A stretch of DNA of 64,000 nt, taken from assembly GCA_963169235.1 (NCBI GenBank), contig CAUJCX010000020.1, forward strand, positions 1 to 64,000, in the 5' to 3' direction. The position numbers were made by a program, and so were the translations under genes. Source of the stretch: Actinomycetota bacterium. Its GTDB lineage: Bacteria; Actinomycetota; Thermoleophilia; Miltoncostaeales; Miltoncostaeaceae. The notes under the pieces are model-generated. The model saw only the letters and a program-made list of their open reading frames with translations. It did not search any database and had not been told where the DNA came from. Positions 1 through 7,903 of this stretch are shown here, piece by piece; the first letter of the stretch is position 1; every line of letters begins with the position of its first letter.

Positions 1-3000
1 CGGTTGCCGGCCAAGTCGTACGTGGCGGTCTGGGAGCCGCGCAGGGTCAACTGGTTGCCCGTGTTGAACGTGCTGGTGATGGTGGTGCCGCCGTTGACCT
101 GTTCGCTGGTGCGGTTACCCGCCTGGTCGTACCCGTACTCATCCGTGCGGGGGTTCGCGCCTGTCACCTGGGCCTTGGTGAGGTGCCCGGCGGCGTCGTA
201 CGTGTACGCCGTCGAATCACCGGTGAACGCGTCGGTCATCATCGACACGCGGTCAGTGGGGACGCCCCCTACCGTTGGGCACGTCGACCCGGGGTCGTAC
301 TTGTGGCAGTACGAGTAGTCCATCAGGGTCGAAGCACCCCGGGCGGCGTGGATCTGGCGCAGCACCCCACCGGTGTAGTTCCGGGTCTCGGTCACCGTGG
401 TCGTGGTCGGAAGCACGGTGGTCGCCAGAAGGTTCTTTGGGTTGTACGTGAACTGGATCGGCAGGCCGCCACCCGGCTCGCTGATGCTGGTGTTGTTGTC
501 CGCCGCATCGTACCCGTACGTCGTGGACTGCGAGCCCGAGGGCAGGTTGTTCGTCACGCTCGTGAGGTTCCCCACCGGGTCGTACGCGTACACGTTCGAG
601 TGCGTCGGCGTGGTCTCGGTGGTCATGCGGTGAAGCTGCGAGAACCCGTACGTCGTGGTACCTGCCGTGTCCACCATCTGGGTGCGGTCACCCGACGGGC
701 CGTACGTGTACCCGACGCTCGAGCCGTCCTGATAGTCGATACGCGTCACCCGGTCAAGCAGGTCGTACGTGTAGGTGGTGGTTTGGCCTTTACCGTCCGT
801 CGCCGTCGCAAGCCGCGACAAGGCGTCGTAGGACATGGACTGGCCGCCGAGGTTCGACCCCGCCGGCGGCGTCACGGACGTGTGCTCACCCAGGGTGTTG
901 TACCCGTACGTGGTGGTGTTGCCGTTACCGTCCATGACCGCGGTGATCGCGCCCGGAGCCGCAGCCGAGCCGCGGGTGATCGTGATCTGCCGCGAGCCCG
1001 CCACCCGGTTCGTGCACGTCGAAGGCGCGGTGGTGCCCATGTTGATGGTGCACACATCCCCATCGGCGTTGTAACGGGTGTTCGTGATCTTCGCGTCGCC
1101 CGCCGTCCCATCCACGTGGAGCGTCTCAAAGAACGGGTGCGCCGGGTCACCGTACTCATACGTGTGGATCGCACCCGTCGCCGACGTCGCAGACGTCTGG
1201 TTGAACAACCCGTCTGTCGAGAACCCCGCCGCCCCGACTTGCTCCTCCCCACCCGACGCCCCCGCCAGGCTCCCCGTCACATCACTGTTGGAGCTGTACG
1301 TGTCGATCGTGACGTTGCCGCGACCGTCGAACGTCTTCACCACCCGCCCGAGCTTATCCAGGCAGTACCGCGTCTCGTGACCGTTCGGGTCGGTCACCAG
1401 CGTGGCTTTCACCGCCACCGACGCGTAAAGGCACGCCGACACCGGGGACGCGTAGTCGAACGTCCACGTGTACCCCGCACCCGTCGCGGCGTTCGTGACG
1501 CGCTTCACCGCCAGGATGCGACCCGCAGAGTCCTTCGTGAAGATCGTCTGGTACCCATCAGGGTCCGTGATCTTCCCGATCGTGCCGCCGGCGCCTGTGT
1601 AGTCGAACGTGGTGGTCTTACCCGCCGCGTCCGTGATGGTCTTCAGGTTGTTCGACGTGTCGTACGTGAACGTCTGCTGCCTGGACGCCGAATCCGTGAT
1701 CGACGCCAGGTACCCACTGGTGTTGTACGCGTACACCACTGCCCGGCCCCGCGTGTCGGTCACGGTCTGAACACGCCCGGCGGCGTCGTACGCGTACCCG
1801 ATGCTGTTGCCCGCACGATCCCGCATCGCGGTCAGGGCACCCGAGGACGCGAACCGCCACTCATCCCCCGTCCGGTTCCACGACAACGTGTACGTGCCAT
1901 CCGTGTTCTTCACCAACGTCGCGTTCAACCCAAGCGGGGAGGCGAACGAGGTCGCTCCCGTCTTCGGGAACGGCGCCCGCGCACCATCGGGAAGCACCAG
2001 GATCGTCGTGTTGCCATACATGTACAGCTGCGTGCGGTGCGACGCCGCCACCCGCCACTGGTTTCCGAACGGCCCGCCGTAGTAGTCATCCCGCGAGTTA
2101 TGCACGTGCGCGATACCGAGGTCGTGCCCGTTCTTGCCCGCGATCACGGCGTCCTGGTAGCTGGTCACCAGGTTCCCGGTCTCAAGGTTGACCTTCACCC
2201 CGAGACGATCCGTGATCCCGAAGGGGGCGAAACCCCAGTACCCACGATCCCCGATGCCCTGCTGGTAGCTCACCGAAAGGTACGGCCGCACCGCCGGATC
2301 CGTGTTCTCCGACGACGCGAAGGACTGCACGTTCACCGCCGTGCCCGTGTGGCGGAAAATCACGCCGTTGTTCTCACGCGTGCCATCCACCCACCCCTGC
2401 ACCAGACCCGGGATGTCGAAAAGCTTGTATCCCGGCGACCCGTCCGTCGCGTTCTGAGTCTCCGCAGGCGTCAGGAGCGTCCCGCCAGGGTCCGTCCACG
2501 CGTTGCCCGCCGTGTTGCTCATCCACGTCACCGACGAGGAGAACGTCTGCGGCGCCAACTGGTTCGCATCAATCGTGATCTGCGTCGCCGTCGTCCGCGA
2601 CCGCGTGTTCAAGGCCACATACGCACCCAGCACCTGAGCATCCGCCGGAATCGCCGACGTATCGAACTTCATCACGGCACGGTACCGGTCCGTACCGTCG
2701 TACCCCACCTTGACGAACGCATCCGAACAGAACGACGTGTTCGCCGCGCTGCCCGACTGGATCGTGCAATCAAGACTCAAGGACGGCCTGGTGACCGTCG
2801 GGTCAAGCTCCACCGGAAACGCCCTACCCGGATCCCCGAGCCACTTCGCCGACGCCGTCACCACCAACGTGCCGCCATCCGCAGACAGCCGCATCGCCAC
2901 GTCCCCGCTCACCGCGCCCTTCGCGTCGCGCATCACGCCTTGCGGGATCAGGAACACCTCGGTGCCGCGCGCATCCACGAACGCCACGCCACCCGCACGC

Positions 3001-3674
3001 TCCACCGCCCGCAGCCCCTCCGAGACACCCAGCCGGTACGAGAACGACGAAGGTGCCTTCACACCGGCAAGCACCGCCGTTTCCTTCACTAGATCCGGCA
3101 GCACGTCGTACCGCACGTCCACCCCCGGGAACACGCCCCGGTACACGCCCGTCGCCCCCGACACCTCGGGCACCACGCCGGCCGCGCCAAGGAGCTGGAG
3201 GCTCACCCAGTCGTTGCCCACCTGAAACACGCGGGGCTCCGCCGCCGTCCGCGGCAAACCCAACCGGAACCGGTTCGCACGGTTCACCCACCCCGACGGC
3301 GCCGGCACAAGCGTCGCGTCAATCGGCTGCCACACACCACCATCATCACGGTAGTTCACCGACGACGCACCGATCACCGCCCGCGCACCACCAGAATCAT
3401 CCAGATACGTCCGCGACGACCGCGTACGCAACCCCACGACCTCCCGGCCCTGCGCCCCCGGCAACAACTCCGCCGGCAACGGCTCACGCGCCGACACCGC
3501 CGCCGGCAAATCAGGCGCCACCGGCGCAACCCCAGGCTGCGCCCCCCCCGGCGACACACACCAGCACCCCGGCAGCACACGCCGCCAACCACCCGACACA
3601 CCGACCCCGAGCCACCACGACACCACCCACGCCGAAGGAAGAAAACACAGACCGAGCACGACTAATACCGGCAC
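1..3674 (-). CDS. Secreted DNRLRE/RHS (YD-repeat) protein, 3' end beyond window
   Basis: The minus-strand frame is open from the left edge to about 3690, giving at least 1224 residues with no stop in the window, so the C-terminus (in this family often a variable toxin or effector tip) is missing. A GTG at 3674 opens a hydrophobic, signal-like N-terminus. Near residues 45-130 come segments typical of large RHS shells, such as VNYRDDGGVWQPID. Around residues 295-450 lies a DNRLRE-type beta-domain (RYRAVMKFDTSAIP, TWMSNTAGNAW). From about residue 620 onward there are many YD repeats (GYAYDAAGRV, TYTYDLLDRVTRID, YGYDQAGNRT). RHS proteins form hollow beta-shells that enclose toxins or act as wall-associated adhesins. 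GC is visibly lower than in the neighbours, which suggests acquisition. Later GTGs at 3659 and 3626 are alternative starts. Confidence 0.85.
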   Translation of the reverse strand, partial: MPVLVVLGLCFLPSAWVVSWWLGVGVSGGWRRVLPGCWCVSPGGAQPGVAPVAPDLPAAVSAREPLPAELLPGAQGREVVGLRTRSSRTYLDDSGGARAVIGASSVNYRDDGGVWQPIDATLVPAPSGWVNRANRFRLGLPRTAAEPRVFQVGNDWVSLQLLGAAGVVPEVSGATGVYRGVFPGVDVRYDVLPDLVKETAVLAGVKAPSSFSYRLGVSEGLRAVERAGGVAFVDARGTEVFLIPQGVMRDAKGAVSGDVAMRLSADGGTLVVTASAKWLGDPGRAFPVELDPTVTRPSLSLDCTIQSGSAANTSFCSDAFVKVGYDGTDRYRAVMKFDTSAIPADAQVLGAYVALNTRSRTTATQITIDANQLAPQTFSSSVTWMSNTAGNAWTDPGGTLLTPAETQNATDGSPGYKLFDIPGLVQGWVDGTRENNGVIFRHTGTAVNVQSFASSENTDPAVRPYLSVSYQQGIGDRGYWGFAPFGITDRLGVKVNLETGNLVTSYQDAVIAGKNGHDLGIAHVHNSRDDYYGGPFGNQWRVAASHRTQLYMYGNTTILVLPDGARAPFPKTGATSFASPLGLNATLVKNTDGTYTLSWNRTGDEWRFASSGALTAMRDRAGNSIGYAYDAAGRVQTVTDTRGRAVVYAYNTSGYLASITDSASRQQTFTYDTSNNLKTITDAAGKTTTFDYTGAGGTIGKITDPDGYQTIFTKDSAGRILAVKRVTNAATGAGYTWTFDYASPVSACLYASVAVKATLVTDPNGHETRYCLDKLGRVVKTFDGRGNVTIDTYSSNSDVTGSLAGASGGEEQVGAAGFSTDGLFNQTSATSATGAIHTYEYGDPAHPFFETLHVDGTAGDAKITNTRYNADGDVCTINMGTTAPSTCTNRVAGSRQITITRGSAAAPGAITAVMDGNGNTTTYGYNTLGEHTSVTPPAGSNLGGQSMSYDALSRLATATDGKGQTTTYTYDLLDRVTRIDYQDGSSVGYTYGPSGDRTQMVDTAGTTTYGFSQLHRMTTETTPTHSNVYAYDPVGNLTSVTNNLPSGSQSTTYGYDAADNNTSISEPGGGLPIQFTYNPKNLLATTVLPTTTTVTETRNYTGGVLRQIHAARGASTLMDYSYCHKYDPGSTCPTVGGVPTDRVSMMTDAFTGDSTAYTYDAAGHLTKAQVTGANPRTDEYGYDQAGNRTSEQVNGGTTITSTFNTGNQLTLRGSQTATYDLAGN

Positions 3675-4137
3675 AACACGACCACAACGTCAACCACAAC
3701 CGGGCGAAAGTAACAAGCAGTCCGGCGCTTCTGGCGGTTTTCGCACGGTCTGAATTAGCGACTTCGGAGAGACGAAAGCAACGTACACGCGCGGATAGCG
3801 ACGTCACTGCAAGTGATCTGTGTCCTCGTGAATCGTTGCTTACATGTGGTTTCATCGCACAGCGCAAGCGATGAGGCCTCTCGCGGACACCGTGGGGGTG
3901 AACGCTCGTCGCGGCCACCCGTGGGCTCCACCGCGACGGTTGTCGCCCCCTGCGGTAGCAAGCCAGGCAGGCACCGCGCACTGGCCAGGTCGCCAGGGCC
4001 ACCGCGTTACGTCACGCCCAACCCGAGAACGGCACCCTCGGCCGCCGAGCCGCCGCGTCGATTCGCCTCGCCGACGCCGGCGCCGCTCGAGACCGCACGG
4101 CCCACACCGCTGCCCGGCGCGGCGTATCGTGCCCGGG
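3675..4137. other. Intergenic region, lower GC, divergent promoters likely
   Basis: About 460 bases between the divergent RHS gene and the membrane-protein gene. Bases 3700-3860 are clearly richer in A/T than the rest of the window. A minus-strand TTGACG (3693-3688) followed about 18 bases on by GGTATT (3669-3664) resembles a promoter, but its start point would fall inside the proposed RHS N-terminus, which is why the RHS start is uncertain. I see no convincing gene here: the open frames encode Arg/Pro-rich shadow sequences. Confidence 0.4.
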
Positions 4138-4728
4138 ATGGCCCGCGAGAAGCTCTGGAACTACGCCCGCATCTCCCGCGTGTGGGCCCTCACGCTGGTG
4201 GCCGCCGCGCCGGTGCTGCTGCTGGCGGGCGCGCTACTGGAGGCGGGCGACCCCAAGGACGGCCTGCAGGTGTCGTGGATCCCCATCGCCCTGGGGTCGT
4301 TCGCGTCGGCCGCTCTGGTGTTCTTCTTTCTGCTGCGCCTATGGATGCGACCGACGGCCGTGCCCACCGGGCGGCTCGACGACGCCCGCCGCGACAAGGG
4401 CAAGCCCGCCCTGGCCGAGGCGACCACCCGCGACTGGCGGGTGTGGACCGCGGTGGTGGTCGTGATGCTGATGTTCGGCAGCTTCGTGATGATGATGTTC
4501 CTCATCGGCATCCTGGGCGGCGGCGGCATGGCCGAGGGCGTCGTCGCCGGCGTGCTGCTGGCGTGGGGGCTGGTGACGCTTGAGGACGTGCGGCGCCTGG
4601 AGGCCATCGAGGCCGACGAGGGGCGCACGTACTACGCGGCGTGCAAGCGCCCGGTGGCCGTCGGCAGCGTGCTGGTGTGGCGCGCGGCGGCGCGGGACGC
4701 CGCGACGGAGCGCACCGCGACCGCCTGA
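4138..4728 (+). CDS. Four-helix integral membrane protein, unknown function
   Basis: 196 residues from ATG 4138. The frame is open further upstream, but that part is Arg/Pro-rich and unlike protein, so the start was placed at MAREKLW. Four hydrophobic segments lie near residues 14-35, 47-69, 101-125 and 131-147. A charged cytoplasmic-looking loop lies between helices 2 and 3, and the tail is polar and Ala/Arg-rich. The Met-rich third helix (VMLMFGSFVMMMFLIG) ends in a glycine run. I do not recognise the family. It lies 76 bases upstream of trxB, with the CsoR-type operator between, so it is probably a separate transcription unit. Confidence 0.7.
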   Translation: MAREKLWNYARISRVWALTLVAAAPVLLLAGALLEAGDPKDGLQVSWIPIALGSFASAALVFFFLLRLWMRPTAVPTGRLDDARRDKGKPALAEATTRDWRVWTAVVVVMLMFGSFVMMMFLIGILGGGGMAEGVVAGVLLAWGLVTLEDVRRLEAIEADEGRTYYAACKRPVAVGSVLVWRAAARDAATERTATA

Positions 4729-4766
4729 ACCCTCCCCCGCCGGACCGCTCGGCGAGGGGTGGTAGG

Positions 4767-4782
4767 ATACCCCCAGGGGTAT
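4767..4782. promoter_or_regulatory. CsoR/CstR-family operator upstream of trxB
   Basis: ATACCCC and GGGGTAT form perfect 7-base inverted arms around a 2-base spacer (CA). The A/T-flanked C-tract/G-tract pattern is that of operators bound by tetrameric CsoR/RcnR-family repressors. TAGGAT at 4763-4768 immediately before it could be a -10 hexamer, which would put the transcription start inside the operator, as expected for repression. The trxB ribosome-binding site (GGAGG) follows at 4796-4800. The cognate regulator is encoded three genes downstream at 6334. Confidence 0.75.
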
Positions 4783-4804
4783 ACGGCAACCCAGCGGAGG
4801 ACGA

Positions 4805-5725
4805 GTGCCCGAGGTTCACGACATCATCATCGTCGGAGGCGGCCCGGCCGGCCTCACGGCGGCCATCTACGCATCGCGCGCCAACCTGGCGCCCCTCATG
4901 TTCGAGGGGTTCGGCGCGGGCGGCCAGCTGATGACCACCACCGACGTCGAGAACTACCCGGGCTTCCCCGACGGGGTCATGGGCCCCGACCTGATGGAGA
5001 AGTTCCGCGCCCAGGCCGTGCGCTTCGGCGCCGACGTGCGCACGGTCGACGTCGACCGCGTCGACCTGTCGTCGCGGCCGTTCGGCGTGTGGGCCGACGA
5101 CGAGGAGTTCCGCGCGAACGCCGTGGTCATCTCCACCGGCGCTTCGGCCAAGTGGCTGGGCATCGACGGCGAGACCCGGCTGCGCGGCTACGGCGTGTCC
5201 AGCTGCGCCACGTGCGACGGCTTCTTCTTCAAGGACAAGGACATGGTGGTGGTGGGCGGCGGCGACACGGCCATGGAGGAGGCGCTGTTTCTGGCCCGCA
5301 TCGGCTCGTCGGTCACCGTGGTGCACCGCCGCGACGAGTTCCGCGCGTCCGAGATCATGGCCCGCCGCGTGCTGGAGCACCCCAAGATCAAAGTGGTGTG
5401 GAACGCGGTCGTCGAGGACGTGCTGGGCGACGGCGCCGTGGAGGGCGTCGAGGTGCGCGACGTGGTCACCGGCGAGACCCGCGTGATCCCCGCGGCCGCC
5501 ATGTTCGTGGCCATCGGCCACACCCCCAACACATCGCTGTTCACCGACGTCCTCGACATGGACGACCAGGGCTACCTCATCACCGACGGCACCCGCACCA
5601 GCGTCGAGGGCGTGTTCGCGTGCGGGGACGTGCAGGACACCGTCTACCGGCAGGCCATCACGGCCTCCGGCAGCGGATGCATGGCCGCCATCGACGCCGA
5701 GCGCTGGCTCGAGGCGCAGCACTGA
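4805..5725 (+). CDS. trxB: Thioredoxin-disulfide reductase
   Basis: 306 residues, the usual length for low-molecular-weight TrxB. It transfers electrons from NADPH through FAD and a redox dithiol to thioredoxin in the cytoplasm. Visible features: FAD-binding GGGPAG (residues 11-16), the redox pair C134-A-T-C137, the NADPH-binding GGGDTA (151-156), the HRRxxxR phosphate-binding motif (174-180), and a C-terminal FAD motif (FACGDV). The GTG start is supported by GGAGG at 4796-4800. It is first in the operon trxB-trxA-fmdB-like-cstR-like and lies directly behind the palindromic operator at 4767-4782, so it is probably repressed by the linked regulator. Confidence 0.97.
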   Translation: MPEVHDIIIVGGGPAGLTAAIYASRANLAPLMFEGFGAGGQLMTTTDVENYPGFPDGVMGPDLMEKFRAQAVRFGADVRTVDVDRVDLSSRPFGVWADDEEFRANAVVISTGASAKWLGIDGETRLRGYGVSSCATCDGFFFKDKDMVVVGGGDTAMEEALFLARIGSSVTVVHRRDEFRASEIMARRVLEHPKIKVVWNAVVEDVLGDGAVEGVEVRDVVTGETRVIPAAAMFVAIGHTPNTSLFTDVLDMDDQGYLITDGTRTSVEGVFACGDVQDTVYRQAITASGSGCMAAIDAERWLEAQH

Positions 5726-5752
5726 CGCACCGGTAAACCCGAAGGAGGACAC

Positions 5753-6076
<324 letters not shown>

Positions 6077-6100
6077 ACAGACCACGAGGAGACACGCGTC

Positions 6101-6334
6101 ATGCCGACGTACGACCTTGAGTGCGCCGCCTGCGACACCCGGTTCGAGACGTTCCGCCAGGGCTTCCTGCGCGACGACGACCGCGTGTGTCCCGAGTGCG
6201 GTGAGTCCGGGGCCCGGCAGCTGATCACCGGTTTCATCACCGCCAAGCCCGCCCGCGCCGCCGCCGCGCCCACCGTCACGAACTTCGCGCCCCGTGGCGG
6301 CGGATGCTGCGGGGGTATGTGCGGGGGACATTGA
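6101..6334 (+). CDS. FmdB-type zinc-ribbon protein with Cys-rich tail
   Basis: 77 residues. The N-terminus is a typical FmdB/CxxC_CxxC_SSSS domain: MPTYDLEC, then Cys 8 and 11 and Cys 30 and 33 (CPECG), which should bind one zinc. After a linker rich in Ala and Pro, the protein ends in GGGCCGGMCGGH, a second cluster of Cys, Met and His that looks able to bind a metal or reactive sulfur. The function of this family is mostly unknown. The stop overlaps the next gene's ATG by one base (TGATG), so translation is probably coupled to the regulator. Confidence 0.85.
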   Translation: MPTYDLECAACDTRFETFRQGFLRDDDRVCPECGESGARQLITGFITAKPARAAAAPTVTNFAPRGGGCCGGMCGGH

Positions 6335-6612
6335 TGGCGGAAGGCGCCCCGTGCACGCGGGATGACCTGAAGGTGCGGCTGCGGCGGGCCGAGGGCCAGC
6401 TGCGCGGCGTCCAGCGCATGCTCGACGACGACGTGGCATGCCGCGACGTGCTGACGCAGCTGGCGGCGGTGAAGGCCGCCGTCGACCAGGTGGGCCTGCA
6501 CCTCATCTCGGAGCGCCTGCGGCACTGCATGGCCGACGGGGAGGCCGACTGCGACGCCGGGTTCGAGGACGCCGTCGCCACACTGATGCGCTACGCCGCA
6601 CTGGCGCGCTGA
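6334..6612 (+). CDS. CsoR-family repressor, CstR-like (persulfide-type) cysteines
   Basis: 92 residues, an all-helical DUF156/CsoR protein. ATG 6334 was chosen over an in-frame ATG at 6304 because it overlaps the fmdB-like stop and gives the family's normal N-terminus. In M. tuberculosis CsoR numbering, copper is held by Cys36, His61 and Cys65. Here C36 (VACRDVL) and C65 (LRHCM) are at exactly those positions, but residue 61 is Arg. A dithiol without His61 is the pattern of CstR, which senses persulfides, and the surrounding segment also resembles CstR. It probably binds the operator at 4767-4782 and represses its own operon. Copper sensing is less likely, since no copA/copZ is nearby. Confidence 0.85.
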   Translation: MAEGAPCTRDDLKVRLRRAEGQLRGVQRMLDDDVACRDVLTQLAAVKAAVDQVGLHLISERLRHCMADGEADCDAGFEDAVATLMRYAALAR

Positions 6613-6623
6613 GCCCCGCTGGT

Positions 6624-7301
6624 TCAGCCCGCCAGCCACGCCTCCACGCGCGCGGGAAGCTCCCCCAGCGACGTGATCGCGCCGGGGGTGGCGCCCGAGC
6701 GGTCGAGCAGCACGGCGTGCAGGCCGGCCGCCTCGGCGCCGTCGCGGTCGTTCGCCGCGTCGTCGCCGCAGTGGAGCGCGTCGCCCGGCGCCACCCCGAC
6801 GGCGCGGCACGCCGTGTGGAAGATCTCGGCGTCGGGCTTCGGCACGCCCACGACCGCGCTGACGACGACGGCGTCGAACCGCGACGTCCGATCCAGCGCG
6901 TCCAGGTGCATGGTGAGCCCCACGTCCCAGTTGCTCACCACCGCCAGCGCGACGCCCCGCTCGCGCAGCCGGGTGAGCGTGGCGTCCACCTCCGGGTACG
7001 CGACGAACGTGAACGCCCGGCGCAGCAGGTCGGCCACCATGTCCGGCGGTGGCGGGTTGCGCAGCTCGGCGGCCAGCACGGCGCAACACCGCCGCCACAT
7101 GTCGTCGAGCGACGCGGCGTCCACCGCGGTGTGCATGTGCGCGCGGTAGTACGCGATCTCGGCGCGCAGGGCGACGCCCACGCGCTGCGGCTCCTCGGGG
7201 AATCCGGCGTCGCGCAGAAGACCCCACAGCGCTCCGGCGGGGTCGGGACAGTGGACGAGGGTTCCCATGGCATCCAGGAACACGGCGCGGCGAGTGGGCA
7301 T
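6624..7301 (-). CDS. HAD-superfamily hydrolase, subfamily IA
   Basis: 225 residues from ATG 7301; the frame extends upstream but the extra sequence is not family-like. Motif I is FLDAMGTL near residue 10: the nucleophilic Asp is present, but the usual second Asp (the general acid/base in DxD) is Met. Motif II is VVSNWD, motif III includes GVPKPD, and motif IV is HCGDDAAND. A helical cap lies between motifs I and II. The missing second Asp also occurs in HDHD3/REG-2-like relatives (DAVGT) and makes phosphatase activity uncertain. It converges with the cstR-like gene, whose stop is 11 bases away. Confidence 0.85.
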   Translation of the reverse strand: MPTRRAVFLDAMGTLVHCPDPAGALWGLLRDAGFPEEPQRVGVALRAEIAYYRAHMHTAVDAASLDDMWRRCCAVLAAELRNPPPPDMVADLLRRAFTFVAYPEVDATLTRLRERGVALAVVSNWDVGLTMHLDALDRTSRFDAVVVSAVVGVPKPDAEIFHTACRAVGVAPGDALHCGDDAANDRDGAEAAGLHAVLLDRSGATPGAITSLGELPARVEAWLAG

Positions 7302-7346
7302 GTCGCCACCGTACCGGCCGCGGGGGTGGGTCACGAGCGGCGTGTC

Positions 7347-7352
7347 TATACT
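7347..7352 (+). promoter_or_regulatory. Probable -10 hexamer (TATACT)
   Basis: TATACT lies about 45 bases before the GTG of the gene at 7397, in the space divergent from the HAD gene. It is close to the sigma-70/SigA consensus, and no clear -35 hexamer is visible. An RBS-like GGAGGG at 7381-7386 precedes the start codon. Confidence 0.45.
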
Positions 7353-7396
7353 CGGCGCGCCCTCTTTCCGGGGCTTTCGTGGAGGGAGTCGCGGCG

Positions 7397-7903
7397 GTGA
7401 GGCGAACACGGCGATGGGTCGTGATAGGCGGCCTCACGGCGGTGGCCGCCCTGGTGGGTCCCCCGCTGGTGGCAGCCCACTACGCGGACGGCCCGGGAGG
7501 CGTGGCGAATGTGGCGGGACGACCGGACAAGGGGTGGCAGTTCATCGTGGACGCGGTGACCCATTCGCGGGACGCGCAGCTGGCCTCGCCGCAGAGCGCG
7601 GACGAGCGCGCCCGCGACGTGTGGGCGGGCGCCCGGGTGCGCAACACCCGTCGCGGCGCGAGCCCGCTGACGGCCCGCGCCGATGACGTGCGCCTGGTGT
7701 GGACCGACGGGGCGTTCGACGTCCCGGTGCCGCCGCACGCCGTGCGGCCCACGCCCGGCAACCGCATCGCCCGGCCCCGCGGCCCGTTCGCCTGGATCGT
7801 GTACGGGCGGCTGCGCGGCGGTCCCCGCCAGATGATCGGGATGCTCGACTACGACTCGGGCACGCGCATCTGGGACATCCGCGACGGGGCCGCGGTTCCG
7901 TGA
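7397..7903 (+). CDS. Membrane-anchored or exported protein, translationally coupled to PBP1A
   Basis: 168 residues from GTG 7397, preceded by GGAGGG at 7381-7386; GTG 7379 is an alternative. An Arg-rich N-terminus (MRRTRRW) is followed by one hydrophobic segment (residues 7-28), either a signal peptide or an anchor. The rest is polar and should lie outside the membrane; I recognise no domain. The stop overlaps the GTG of the downstream penicillin-binding protein (GTGA), so the two are made together. That suggests, but does not show, a role in wall synthesis. Confidence 0.65.
   Translation: MRRTRRWVVIGGLTAVAALVGPPLVAAHYADGPGGVANVAGRPDKGWQFIVDAVTHSRDAQLASPQSADERARDVWAGARVRNTRRGASPLTARADDVRLVWTDGAFDVPVPPHAVRPTPGNRIARPRGPFAWIVYGRLRGGPRQMIGMLDYDSGTRIWDIRDGAAVP

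Noticed and set aside
183-3092. Long plus-strand open frame of 969 codons
   Set aside because: It is antisense to the RHS gene and its product is Arg/Val/His-rich with no recognisable domain, a usual shadow in high-GC DNA.
3844-4137. N-terminal extension of the membrane-protein gene
   Set aside because: The extra 98 residues are Arg/Pro-rich and unlike protein, and the normal membrane protein begins at ATG 4138.
6334-6612. Reading the regulator as a copper sensor
   Set aside because: The copper-binding His61 is Arg and no copper transporter or chaperone gene lies nearby.
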